NCBI RefSeq assembly: GCF_000005505.3
Contig: NC_016132.3
Coordinates: forward strand, 6,262,001-6,326,000
DNA: 64,000 nt
DNA from: Brachypodium distachyon
Taxonomy: Eukaryota > Streptophyta > Magnoliopsida > Poales > Poaceae
Reading direction: 5' to 3'
In this document: one piece after another, positions 11,465-22,954 of the stretch
Numbering within the stretch: the stretch's first letter is position 1
How the letters are laid out: every line of letters starts with the position of its first letter
Notes under the pieces: model-generated
Database searches by the model: none
The model's input: only the letters and a program-made list of their open reading frames with translations
Told to the model about the DNA's origin: nothing
Position numbers and translations under genes: made by a program

Positions 11465-14400
11465 TCATGACAACGCACTTTCGACGAGCTCAAGGAAACC
11501 AGGGGGTGACATTGGTGGCATCGCTCCTTCCTGAATATCAACCATTTCCAGAACCTTTCTTGCGGTTGCTTGAGAATTGTGACTACCACGTTCATTCAAT
11601 GTTGTGGATCGAGCAGCTGTTACATTTGCGTGGACAGACTTGTTTTCAAGACTGTTCGATGACTTCACTTTGGAATTTGCTTTTGCAGAAGTTACTGCAG
11701 CAGTGAAGATGCCAGATTCCTTGAGACCACGAATAATAGCCTGGAAAGACGATGCATTTATGAGTTGATTCCTCATGCAAAAAACATAAAAATTATGAGA
11801 CCAAGGCTTACCATTGGCGCATATATGCGTGTTAAAACGCCTTTCCTCAAAAGTTTCAAATTGGTATCTTTGTCAGTCCATACAACATGTTCCCGGTACC
11901 TAAACATAAGTAGGCAGACAAATATAATCTCGTAATTTAGGAGAGGTAGGAAGGGAGGGGCCACAGTCACGCAAAGGGGCAAGGGAGCTACCAGTTCCTC
12001 ATCTCTTCCTCGGTAGCTGTTGACGCAATTATGAAGGCCTGGCATTTTCAGTGGAACAGAAGAAGTTTAGTTCTCATTTAAGCCCAACTTATCAAAGCAA
12101 AATATCCTATTCAAGCTGTAGCAGTTATTTTCGACAAATCTACAATCTTCTTTTTTTTTACAGAAATCACACTATAATCTAAAGTAGAAAGGACATAAAA
12201 AATGTCAGTGTTGTATTCTTCTGTATACTGATTACTGAATTGTTGTTACATTTTAAATGATACCAATGCACCACTCCAGTAAATAAAATGCATGATATTT
12301 GACAAGGCAAACCTAAGTCAACAACAAATGTTACACAGGTGTAAGCTAGAAAAAAAATAACTCACCAATCTGTCGAATTCCAAGATAAAACAACGCTTCA
12401 CGTCCTCCTTTGTTGGTTTGCAGCCACACCTATCCCTTCTTGAAGTTAAGTCCGAGAACTTTGTGTAAGTGTAATGCAGAATAGCAGCCTCCTCCAACTT
12501 GATTTCACTATGGTAAGAGAAAACAGATTGCTAAATAATCGAGTAGGAATTGACTAAAATTTGTGAACCGGACACTAAAAAAAGTCCGAAGATTCAGATA
12601 ACTGCTATCTTACTTTGGGGTTTTCATGTAATTATGCCATCTATGGGCACCATTTGGACGCATATGCTCCTGGACCCTTGCCGCTGATTTCCCATTACCA
12701 TAAGTGAGGAAGTAGTTTGGATTACCGCGCGTTGCTTCTTTGTATAGGCCAAAATATGTATCCTTCGGAAGATGATCATAGTTCTTCTTAAACATGGAAA
12801 CCTGCCAGTACACAGACATGGTAGTTTAGGGTGTGTTTGGATCTTTATCTGTGTTAACCTATAGCCTAGATGGACAAACTAGCTCATTTAGCTAAGCCGC
12901 ACTTGCCGCAGCCCCTTGGGTACATTGCTTTAATGATGCAACCACCTGTTGAGAGAATGAGCCGCTACTCTGCTAGTTATGTAGTGAGGGGTAGCACTTA
13001 GGGTTTCTTATTGGGCCAGGCCGTATCCCAAACGTGTCCCAGATGTATCCACCAAGTATCCATCTTTATATATCTTTATTTCCGTTTATTCGATCGATAC
13101 TCTGTGGATATGTATCAGGTGTGTATCCTGTATCAGATATGAACCGGACTCAGATACACAGCCTGACCGAAGTATCGTTTCCGAGCTTGCTGATGAGGCA
13201 AGCCGAATTTGCAATGTAAGGTTTCAAATTCATATCCTGGAAAAGTGATGCTAGAAGATTTCTAGACTGGGATCCAAACGTTCCCTAATGGAAGGTAGAA
13301 AAACATGGTAGTATTACGAATTTGCAATTAAAGAAGAGCTATGAGCATGAGGCTTTCAAGCATGGGCCTGAACCCCTATAAATAAATTAAAAGGAGTTTC
13401 GCTGCCAACCACCGCAACTCGGAGCCATCTTTGATCTTCTAATACTATTTCTTCATGGACGGAAGATTCTAATAACATGATTTCAAAATGAAGGCATACA
13501 CCTTGTCTTCCGTACTTCACTAATGCTAGAATAAGATGTTTGTAAAATTTAAAGTAATCAATATTTATTTGGAGTTGTATTTTCAGTGTGGGTTTCACAA
13601 AACTGTGCCTTTTGCCATGGTATAAAACCCATTTGCCTTTTCATTGAATAAACATTGCATACTAATAGCTTACATACCTCGGTAAAAGGATCTTTGATGT
13701 CATCCCTCTCAATGCTGCTCTCCTAAAAATATATATCTTACCAGTCAGATGTGAAACAAGCTACCAAATCCAATAACAGATTCTGCAACTTACATAGTTG
13801 GGGAAGATAACCATGTCAACATTATCAGGAACATCTAAAAGCAATCGCCTCAGAGAGTACTCTCGGGCACCCGCTGGATGAATTAACTCATCAGTGTCAA
13901 GATGTATGATCCAATCCATTCCAGCATCCTGTGATAATCAAACAAGGAAGCTTACGCTAAACTCACCACAAAACACAGGGCCTTATCAAGTCCAACAAAA
14001 GGCTGTAAATATCTGCAAGTATAGCAGATCACAGCAATCTTTTCAGTGTTTGGCAAAAATTGACTGATACTCCCTCCGTCCGGTATTAGGTGTGGCAACT
14101 TTTTCTATATGGATGTATCCAGACGCGTTTTAGTGCGTAGATACATGCGTATCTAGACAAAGTTGTGACACTTGATACCGGACGGAGGGAGTATATCCCA
14201 AAACGACAATTGACTGGTATTTAGTTATAGAAGTAAAGACCGGGCTCGGATTTATATAGCGGAGTATATTTTTATTGAGTACCTATAACTATGGTATGGT
14301 GTGCAGTTGTGCACGTATAGTCCTATATCCACTGTGCATACAAAATGCAACAGAGACATTCCCATTTCACTATTGCTACTTGAATCCCTAAATATAAGTT

Positions 14401-17400
14401 TACATGTTGTGTTGTACTACTGACTTAAGGTATTGCTGTTGGTGCCACATAGTTCGATAGAGAGGCTATGATATGATGTGATGATAATTACATGAAGAGC
14501 ACCAATGTTGGTGAATCAGACGCTGCTGATAATCACAGATAATACATCTTAAAAAGGACATGAACGTCAAATATCTATTTAAACAAATACTATCAAACAG
14601 ATCAAATAAGGTCATACCCTTGCCATAACAATAGCCATTTCCATATTAAGTGACTGCTTAACAAATAGTTCATAATTGCACGGCTTGTAAAAGAAACCCG
14701 AAAGCCAAGTCTCATTCCAAATGCGGCTGAAAATGATTGAAACAAAGCAAGCTTAGACGACTTAAAGATCAAGAATAATACGTCCACAAACTTGTAGCAG
14801 AATACACATATCACATAGTTCCATCGCAAAAAGAAAAAAGAATATAGGATTCTATAAACAACAATACTTCATAACATGCTTCAGTCATGAAAATTTTCAA
14901 TCAATGACATTGTGATTGAGAAAAAGTAATTGAAATCTTACTAGACCTCAACACTCATCATTTGTATTAGACCTCAACACACATCAGTTTAAGCAAATAG
15001 TATCAAAGGATTTATCGATGTATTTCTTGTCGTTATTAAATTACTCCCTCCGTCCTGATATACAAGGTTTGTTTCATTTATTTTGACCAAAAGTTACTCC
15101 ATTTACATGTGACTTATGCGATCCAAATCATAACCATATGCGAGTACTTTTGAGTATGAATACAAGGATTCACCGTAAGTCATACAAATTGTATATTGAT
15201 AAAATAACTCTTGGTCAAAGGAAACAAAATATGGCCTATATTTTAGGACGGAGGTAGTAGTATTTTACAGTAACTGAAATTTATATTGGTCACAGATGGA
15301 ATTACAACAAACATTTCATAATTACACGAACTAGGTTTGTCACTTCCAAAAAGTAATGTCGTGTTCGTATAATTGTTGAGCATACCACCATACCTTCTGT
15401 CCTGTTGCTCTTTTAGTTCCTTAGTTCTGAAAATAATTTTTACACCCTAAAATAGAGCGCAGAAAGTCAGAACTAGATCAGGCAAAGTTCACACAACAGA
15501 AGGACATAGAGAGATTAATTACCCGAATAGATTCAAGAACAGAAGTAACAGCTGGTTTAGCTGCTTCTCCTTCAACAAATAGAATAAAGTGTGAAACACC
15601 AATGACCTTGTGATAATATAACCATGGAAGAATTTGGTGTAGGCTAGCAGATGTGCTTCCCGTGATGCAGATCTGCATTATCACAAAGAGATGCCCAAGG
15701 GACATAATCATTTCAACATAAGCACCATGTTGTGCTGCAAAAGACTCTAGACATGCATACTGGATTCTCACCATTAAAACATGATTTGATGTACAAATTA
15801 AATAGTTGTTTTAGTTAAGTTAACTACAACATTTTAAAATTAAAATAGGGATTTGAGTGATAATATATTCTGGGATGATGTCGTGAATTGTCTTCCCAAC
15901 TTCATCGCATGTATAAAAACCATTTGAGCATCATATATTTATCCTGTTCTTCAGACTTGCTATCAAGATACTTGGATACAAATACAATTCAGTCACATCC
16001 ATATCAGTTATGATACAAGAATATATATGTAGTGTAGTTTTGATACAAATACAAAACAGGGAAAGGATGCTAGTAAACCATCACCATCCCATTTCTTTAA
16101 GAAATATAGCAACTGCAATTATTTTACCACGGCAAAAATGGTGCGTTCATTAACCATTGCTAGTGAGTCCTCGCACATGTAAGTTACAAGGAAATGTGAG
16201 CAGACAGCTTGGTATGCAAGACAAACATAGGAAGATTAGAAGCATGCTGCGCACCAATGGACCACCATGTTTGCCTCTCAGTGCCTACACGCCACACCGG
16301 GCGAGGAAACCAGAAGCTAGTTCTCAGCCTTCTAGTACTAAGCTGTGAACGGTTTTCTTTCATGAACACAGTTCTGTCAAAGGAACAATCTGGGCAAGCG
16401 TCTAGTATTTTAGTTACCAAGTCTTGATTACTAATTCTGCAAGTACCATCAATCTGCAGTTCTGCACCTAGTGAGCACAAGATCTAATTGAGTCATGAAA
16501 CTATAACCAACAGCATTTACTACTGAACAAATACAAGATTGCAAGTCAACCAACCTGAAAATAAACATCCCAAGTTTATGGAAGGTTGCATTGCTCAAGA
16601 CCGCGGTTGGTAATGCAAATCAACCTTTCTCTGACTCCAGGAACCGACTTTCACTTCAAAGAAATACCTCTAATACCGGCTCCGCAATATACCGGTACGT
16701 TTTTAGCCATGCGCAGAGCAGATCATGTGAGATCCGACGGTTGGCACGAATATTGGCGCGCGATCCGACAGCCAAAAACAAACCGGTATATATTGGAGCC
16801 AGTATTAACGCCGTGTTCAAGAAACATGGCAATGTTCGGTACAACAGTACAGAAGAAACAGTGCATTCTACAACAACTTAATCACACTTGGAATAACAAA
16901 AAAGGCCTGCTCTAGAAGATAGGCATTTTCACATTTTTCACTAAGTAAAAGCAACCCTAGATACCAAGGAAAGGGCAACCTATTAGGCAAAAATTCAAAA
17001 CCCTGGAGTAAACCTCGATATCGCTGTGAAATCATGCGCAATTTGATCTCGTCCTCACGACCCCAGGAGCAATGTGATCGCATCAAACCTCCAGTGTAAC
17101 TTAAAATTTTCAGTCGAGGTTACGTAATACCACCGCAGCTCAACAGGATAACTTCTGGGCCCCGAATAATTTCTGGGATCACGTCTATACTAGCCACGAT
17201 TCTGTAGCACGGGATCACATCGAACCGCTCTAGAAACAGGGATCTGCAAGCGCAGATCAGATCAGAGCGGGAGATCGAGGCAGCACCGCACCTTGGGGGT
17301 TATAGCGGCGTCGGAGTCGAAGCTCCAGCCTCGGTAGAGGGAGATGCCGTGGGAGGAGGCGCTGCGGCCGAGGATCTCGGCGCAGTCGGCGGCCGCGGAG

Positions 17401-17675
17401 GAGCCCGACGCGGAGGTGACTGCGAAGTAGGAGCCCCCGCCACCCGAGGAGGAGGACCCGAGCGGGCTGTTCTCCATGCCGGGGAACCGCTGGGTGTCGG
17501 CGGGCCAGGCGGTCCCCGTCGGGTCGCGCATGCCGCCGCGCCACTGGAGCACGAAGGCGAAGGCCGCGAGCGCGAGCGGCAGCAGCGTCAGGAGGAGTAG
17601 CACGCGCGTCGCGAACGCCGCCGCCCCGCCGCCGGCGCCGGCCGCGGAGGAGGAGGCCCCGCGGTAGCCCGCCAT
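11465..17675 (-). CDS. GT92/DUF23-type glycosyltransferase, 11 exons
   Basis: Type II membrane protein of 538 residues, probably a Golgi glycosyltransferase. The acceptor substrate is unknown. Coding exons in order: 17675-17292, 15672-15523, 15446-15394, 14726-14618, 13928-13794, 13722-13678, 12801-12614, 12507-12366, 12038-11992, 11899-11812 and 11740-11465. All introns are GT-AG and phases join without a stop. A hydrophobic segment lies at residues about 22-45, with a Ser/Gly-rich stem behind it. The catalytic region follows: [16 protein letters not shown] in exon 2, [17 protein letters not shown] in exon 4, and [12 protein letters not shown] with the DxD metal site in exon 5. Then come [13 protein letters not shown], the [14 protein letters not shown] and [10 protein letters not shown] motifs in exon 7, and RRDRCGCKP in exon 8. 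The order matches Arabidopsis At3g27330/At5g40720-like proteins, but the RING part of those proteins is not present. The first ATG sits in a GC-rich exon. Intron 1 is about 1.6 kb. Confidence 0.92.
14070..14191. mobile_element. Stowaway MITE in glycosyltransferase intron 4
   Basis: 122 bp with near-perfect inverted ends CTCCCTCCGTCCGGTATTA / TACCGGACGGAGGGAG and TA on both sides. It lies between exons 5 and 4 of the minus-strand gene, away from the splice sites. Confidence 0.92.
15044..15257. mobile_element. Stowaway-like MITE in glycosyltransferase intron 3
   Basis: 214 bp. The left end CTCCCTCCGTCCT and right end AGGACGGAGGTAG are inverted, with TA at 15042-15043 and 15258-15259. The right end has one change from GGAGGGAG. 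It is longer than the other copies, with inner arms that also pair (TTTGACCAAAAG / CTTGGTCAAAG). Confidence 0.88.
16671..16807. mobile_element. Palindromic MITE-like element in intron 1
   Basis: 137 bp with long inverted ends. TAATACCGGCTCC..AATATACCGGT on the left pairs with ACCGGTATATATTGGAGCC and AGTATTA on the right, and the pairing runs on into GTTTTTAGCC / GGCCAAAAAC-like arms (about 38 bp each). It is flanked by TA or TAA-like sites. The family was not identified; it is not the CTCCCTCC Stowaway type. Confidence 0.7.
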
Positions 17676-18421
17676 TGGGGAGAGTCGGGTCGGTGGCAGG
17701 TTGGTGAAGAGGGAGGGAGTGGGCGTGGGGGCCTCCGCCTCTCGCCCCCGCTTGTGTTGTGCAGCCGGCTCGAGCTCAGCAGCGAGCGTTGCCGGCGGAA
17801 AGAGACTGCAGAGCTGCTCACTATGCAGGCTGGGCCGTCCACTGGTCCAGAGCTTTGACTGGGCCAGTTAAGTGCAAACTTATTCGGCCAGTCCGATTAT
17901 GCGTGGGCTGGAATGTTGACGGCAGGCCGATCTGCTCCCACTGCCGTTAGTAGTTAGAGCGAGCACAACTTGGCCACAAGCATCGCCATAAAACGAAAGA
18001 TGACCTTATGGTCTATTTTATACATCATCAGAGTCGATCATAAGACAAAAAGCTTATGACTTGGCCATAAGCTTGTGGCTAGCGATAATGAATAAAGTAT
18101 ATTCCGTAGTATTTATATTATTTTCGATCTCTTGTTTCTATGAGTGACATGTAGACCCATGTAAGATGCACTTTATGGACTGTGTGACTACATACATTGT
18201 GTACATTGCCATAAACTTTTGCTTTAATTTGTGGGTCCCAACTTATGGTCAAATTGTCCACAAACACTGAAAAATATTGTTTTTTTAGGAAAAGAAAATG
18301 TTGTTTATCGTTCGTTCAATTTCACTTCTCTATTTTCTGAAATTTGAATTCCGTCGTGAATATATGTCTGAGACAGGAATTTAGGATCGAAGGGAGTACA
18401 TATTTGAGACAGGAATATGTA
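17676..18421. other. Promoter side of glycosyltransferase gene and intergenic
   Basis: The first 100 bp are GC-rich and form the upstream side of the minus-strand gene; no clear TATA box is seen. The rest is AT-rich. A lone right-hand Stowaway end (TTTAGGATCGAAGGGAGTA) ends near 18398, just before a second, shortened copy. No AAA-ATPase N-terminal exon or Walker A motif was found here on the plus strand. Confidence 0.4.
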
Positions 18422-18522
18422 CACCCTCTGATCCTAAATTCTTGACTCAAATTTGCGGATGTATCTATTCTTAAAAATCGTCTAGATACATGTAATATTT
18501 CAACAACAAGGATCCGAGAGAG
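18422..18522. mobile_element. Shortened Stowaway MITE
   Basis: 101 bp with degenerate ends CACCCTCTGATCCTAAATT / AAGGATCCGAGAGAG, flanked by TA. The internal GATGTATCTATTCTTAAAAA segment matches the copy at 9640-9752, so the two belong to one family. Confidence 0.8.
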
Positions 18523-18675
18523 TACTAATTTGCAAGTAGATAAATTTGTGCATTCTCAATTAATTAATTTAATTATCAGGCATGATGACATTCCCCAAAA
18601 AAACTAATTAATTAACTATACAGACTACAGATTACAACTCGAAATCACTACTAAATCAGTTAGTTCCAATCTCAG

Positions 18676-19241
18676 CCACTATCATTTTTGTTGATGAGGT
18701 TGATAGCATGCTTGGGCAACGAAACAGAGCTGGAGAGCATGAGGCAATGAGGAAGATTAAGAACGAATTTATGACACACTGGGATGGTCTCTTGTCAAGA
18801 CCAGACCAGAAAATTCTTGGTCTTGCAGCAACCAATCGTCCTTTTGATCTTGACGAGGCTATCATTAGAAGGTTCGAGCGCAGGTTTGCATCCATTCCTT
18901 GAAGTCCATCCCTAAACTTCCTTTTATTACCGTTCCGTTATTCTATGCCTGAAGTGTGTGCTCCTTTGATTTAATAGAATCATGGTTGGCCTGCCGTCGG
19001 TGCAAAATCGGGAATTGATTATGAGGAGGCTTCTGTCAAAGGAGAAAGTTGATGAAGGAATAGACTATAAGGAACTAGCAACCATGACTGAAGGATACAG
19101 TGGCAGCGATCTCAAGGTCAGAATCATGAGAATCCCTCTCGTCTTAAAACAAACTTATCAGTTGACTCAGTTTGATCTGTACAGAACCCCTGCACAACGG
19201 CCGCATATCGCCCTGTGAGGGAACTGATCCAGAAGGAATTG
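18676..19241 (+). pseudogene. AAA ATPase (DAA1/spastin-like), exons for Walker B to arginine finger
   Basis: Three coding exons with intact GT-AG borders: 18676-18883, 18978-19116 and 19185-19241. They encode Walker B (IIFVDEVDSMLGQR), the LGLAATNRPFDLDEAIIRRF stretch with the second region of homology and its arginines, and ELATMTEGYSGSDLK. The segment ends in AAYRPVRELIQKEL. The family normally reads NLCTTAAY; here it is NPCTTAAY, so one conserved Leu is changed. Known relatives are membrane-associated or organellar AAA proteins of the spastin/katanin/MSP1 clade. The Walker A exon and everything upstream of it are not found, because the neighbouring upstream gene lies on the other strand. 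The fragment cannot bind ATP by itself. It continues in phase at 32103. Confidence 0.85.
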
Positions 19242-21784
19242 GTAATCTAATCACCAGCATATTTAAGCTTTTTTTTTTGAAGGCATACGCTTATCTGTAT
19301 TTATACGAGTAGGAAAACAGTACATGTAGGAGTACAAATACCGAAAATTCGCTTCAGCGCTCGAGAGCGCTGCATCTCGTCCGCCCAATATGCCTTAAGA
19401 TGGCACTAGAAAGGGACCACCCGAGCGTATTCTGCACAGCCCAAACCGTATTCTTTTCCGTATTCCGCATGAATTGAATGGTCTGGACCAGGCACAGCTT
19501 CGTTGGACCATGATGTACCACATCTGGCCCATCTACCTCCCCTGGTCCAAATTCCGCCGTCCAGGATTTCGGGGCCCGCCAGTCGCCCGGATGGATTTAG
19601 GTTACGCGTAGTGTCTCGGCGTTTCGAATTGTGGCCCACTCGTTGGGCCACGATGGAACAACAACTGGCCATGTGGTGTCTGTTTGGACCTGCATGGTAC
19701 AAATTGGACCAAGAATGTATCACTCGTTTGACCTTGTTGGACTTGTCCAATCTGGACCTGGAGAAATGAGTGAGCGAAAGAACATCTGCGTCCTGGCCAA
19801 GCCCAAAATACCACCCTGCAGCGAGTTCGGAGATGATATGGTCCAGCAACCGCAACGACGTTCTCTGGTGAATGATTTTTGGCCGCTCCGGGGCGGTGTG
19901 CGGGGTCTTTTTGGCAGCGAATGTACATTGACCACTTTTTTGGAACCACCGTACATGGACTACGGACGAATCGTAATTTTGCATTCACTGCCTGAAATGC
20001 CCGTGCGTTGCCACGGCCGCAGCACAGACCATTATCACAAAGAACTCATCACATTTTGTTGTATTCTTTATCGTTCCTATTTTTCTTTTGAACTCGGCTA
20101 CGGACCATGATCAGAAAGAACTCATCATTTGTGTTGTTGTTTTTTCGTCGTCCCTATTTCTCTCTTCAACTGACGGTTTGTCATTGTCTTTTAATTGGTG
20201 GCGACGTTGCATTTGTCAATTCGTTGTTTTTTGAAAAGTGTTTGTGGTTGCAACAAAATGAAATGCATGGAAGCTTCTTTTTTTTTGAACGCTATGCATC
20301 AAAACTTTTTCTCTTTGGTCCTCTTTGACAAGTAGCAAACATCTCTTTGGAAAAAGTTTCTTCTGAAGATTTTTCTCTCTATATATATTCTACTCTCTCG
20401 AAAGACAATAATATCATCCTTCTTTGATGACCACTAAACGTCCCTTTAAAAACGGGTTCTTCCGAATATATTGTCTCTATACTCTACCCTCTCAGAAGAA
20501 GGACAATTAGTATCAATCAACCAACAGTAACAACCAAATAACTTCTCCCCATGCATATGGACCTACAGATACGCGGAGAAGTGCATGAAGTCCCACAACA
20601 CCTCTCATTCCAGCAACAAAAGCTTAGCTATCAGAGCAATAAACGATCAATCAGGTAATGTCAGTGCTACTGAATTTTGTTGCAAAGTCTTAGATATCAT
20701 TGACAGTATATATAGACCCATATTTTGTTGGTATGCAAATTAAATCCATTTAAAGTAACATACGTCTACAATATCTGGTTGCATGGTCCTAGACTCCTTT
20801 CACCTAAACCATTGATGCAAGATATTAATCATCCTTGCGAATATACCATCCTCACCAATACACCAAAATTGACTGGAAGCACCGGTGACACCAAATTAGT
20901 AACATGATACCGAACACCTTAATGATAGTCTAGCTGCTGCATCTCACATGTCACACATACCCATTGCGAACCAATTTAAACATGAAGAAAATCACAAATA
21001 CCTAGAGTGCTAGCTGAGGAAGAGGGAGACTGATGCCAACATACTCACTCTAGGACACTTCCACCTCTGGCTCATGTACAGACTGAGATTGATGAACCAA
21101 AAACCAAAGAAGCTAAGGAAACCAACAGCAATATGTTAACTGCAACTGTTCGGAACATGTAATATTTTTTAGGTAAATCTGAACAAATAGGGAATCAACA
21201 GCTGTGGAGTTGGAACTCCATGGACAGAATTTGGCACACAATTAGCACTTATTCAGAAAGGGGGATTCATAAAAATTCAGATAACAATATTTTTAGCTCC
21301 AAGAATATACTCGATCAATCAAGAATCCAACTAATGATCAGGTTCAATTTTTTCAAGGATGGCTTTTTTTTCTCGAACCAGGATGCTCGTATGCTGATCA
21401 AATTATGAACTACGGAGCATACATAAGCTTCAGATAAGAATATGCATGGCTCTAAAAGTCTCTTATCGATTGACAAAGAATCTAAGAGATGGTGAAGTAA
21501 CACACATCAAAATGGTAAGTACACAGAGATCATAAGCTGCAATAACGACATGCTTGACTCAAAAAGTATCTACTCAATCGATCAAGATCCAACAAATGCC
21601 AGGTTCAATTATTTCAACAATACAGAGTATACAGATCAAAATGGATAGCTATACAGAGGAGATGGAAAGCTTCAGAAAATAATATGATTGGCTCTAACAG
21701 TTTCTAAATGAGTTGTGAAGAAGCTAAGAAACGATTGACAAGTATACATATGAGACCATAAGCTTCAGATAACAGTGTTTGTCC
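19242..21784. other. Unassigned repeat-like DNA inside the split AAA gene
   Basis: No gene. 19400-19990 has a style of sequence (repeated GGTCTGGACCAGG and TTGGACCTG phrases) that recurs at 29290-29480, so the two may be one repeat family. At 20004-20022 the phrase CCCGTGCGTTGCCACGG is the hairpin of grass Helitron 3' ends in reverse, but no CTRR lies at the right distance. 20040-21780 is AT-rich with several CGATCAA..TCAAGAATCCAAC repeats near 21310 and 21575. Confidence 0.4.
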
Positions 21785-22262
21785 CTAAAAGCATCTGCTC
21801 GGTCCAGCGCCTGCAAGTAGATCAGGTTCCCAATCTCGGGGGGAATCTCGCCGGACAGCTGATTGTCCGCAAGAAACAGGCCCTGCAGTCTCCCAATCGT
21901 GGTTATCCCGGAGGGATATCACCAGAGAAGTGGTTGTGGGAGAGGTCGAGGAGGAGGAAACCGGAAGCATCAAGGTCAGCGACGATTCGCGGTGGCATCG
22001 CTCCGAAAAGCGCATTGCGGTAGAATTCGAGGGAGGGCGACGAGGCGCGCATAGAAGGAGAGCGACGGGGAGAGCGGGAGCCGGAGGGAGTTGGCGGAGA
22101 GGTTGAGGGTGCAGAGGACAGAGAGCGAGGCGGGGAGGCAGGTAGGGACGGCCCCGACGAGCGCGTTGCGGGAGAGGTCGAGGTCGACGAGCAAGCGCGG
22201 GCGGGAGCAGGGGAGCTCTCCGGAGAGCGCGTTGGTTGAGAGATCGAGCTCTCGGAAGCGGC
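21785..22262 (-). pseudogene. LRR receptor-like fragment (CLAVATA2/FEA2-like)
   Basis: Minus-strand leucine-rich repeats in at least two frames: VDLDLSRNALVGAVPTCLPA (about 22194-22135), LNLSANSLRLPLSPSLSF, LLDLSHNHFSGDIPPG (about 21950-21905) and GLFLADNQLSGEIPPEIGNL (about 21883-21820). The repeats are extracellular type with the plant GxIPxxIGNLxxL consensus. The order and the PTCLP...LSLPLSP-type wording recall cereal CLAVATA2/FASCIATED EAR2 proteins. The frame is broken near 22040-22010 and again at a stop near 21905, and there is no signal peptide, membrane anchor or kinase. It is a captured or decayed fragment without function as it stands. Confidence 0.7.
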
Positions 22263-22954
22263 GCCGTCACGCCTTGTGGAGAAGGGCAGGACGGCGGCGA
22301 GGTGAGGAGGAGGCGCGAGGTGTGGAGGAGAGGGAGAGTAGCCGGCGGACGAGTGGGGTGTTTTCTTTTTCTTTCTGCGTTGGATGGACGGGAGGCCGAC
22401 GAAGGGGCAGAAAATTCTCTGAAAACGGGCCGCACGTCCTCTCTGCTGAGGCCCCTACTAGGATGCCGACAACTCAGCTCACGTCACCAATCTTAACGTG
22501 TCTCTGGATCCTCAAATACTATTCCGTACTTCCTACTTGTTTGTACACAAAACGTATCTGTATCGTATTGGTCAAATACCAGAAAGAAAAACCCATCAAC
22601 CCCAATCGGTCAGATCCAGCTGCATCTCGCGGAAGCGCTGGAGCCGGCAAGCGTTCGACTCGCTGCCGCCGATTCCTGCTCGCGGTCAGCCCCAGCTGCC
22701 AGTTCCTGCTTGCGGTCAGCCTCAGCACGCCGCTTCTGCATCTCGCGGAAACGTAGGTGCCGGCGAGCCCCCGATTCCCCACCGCCGCGTTTTGCTCGTG
22801 ATCCGCCTCCACACGGCTCCGATGCTTGTCGAAGATGCGCTCGCGCCGGCGCTTCAACCGACGGTGGAAACAAAGCTCCAAGCAATGCGATTCCACAGTT
22901 TTCTTTACCTCTTGTATTTTCTACGGAGTACTATAATTTTTTTACTGAACTATG
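22263..22954. other. GC-rich region with imperfect duplication
   Basis: 22619-22735 and 22736-22850 share CTGCATCTCGCGGAA followed by GCCGGC.AGC, so a segment of about 117 bp is duplicated imperfectly. No domain was recognised in any frame. At 22969-22970 the plus strand has a good-looking splice acceptor (pyrimidine-rich, ATGCAG) exactly where the FRS fragment begins. Confidence 0.35.

Noticed and set aside
17349..17600. Plus-strand frame over the first glycosyltransferase exon
   Set aside because: Antisense shadow of a GC-rich exon with a clear membrane segment on the minus strand.
20000..20030. Helitron 3' end at CCCGTGCGTTGCCACGG
   Set aside because: The hairpin is present but no CTRR follows at the needed distance; kept only as a remark.
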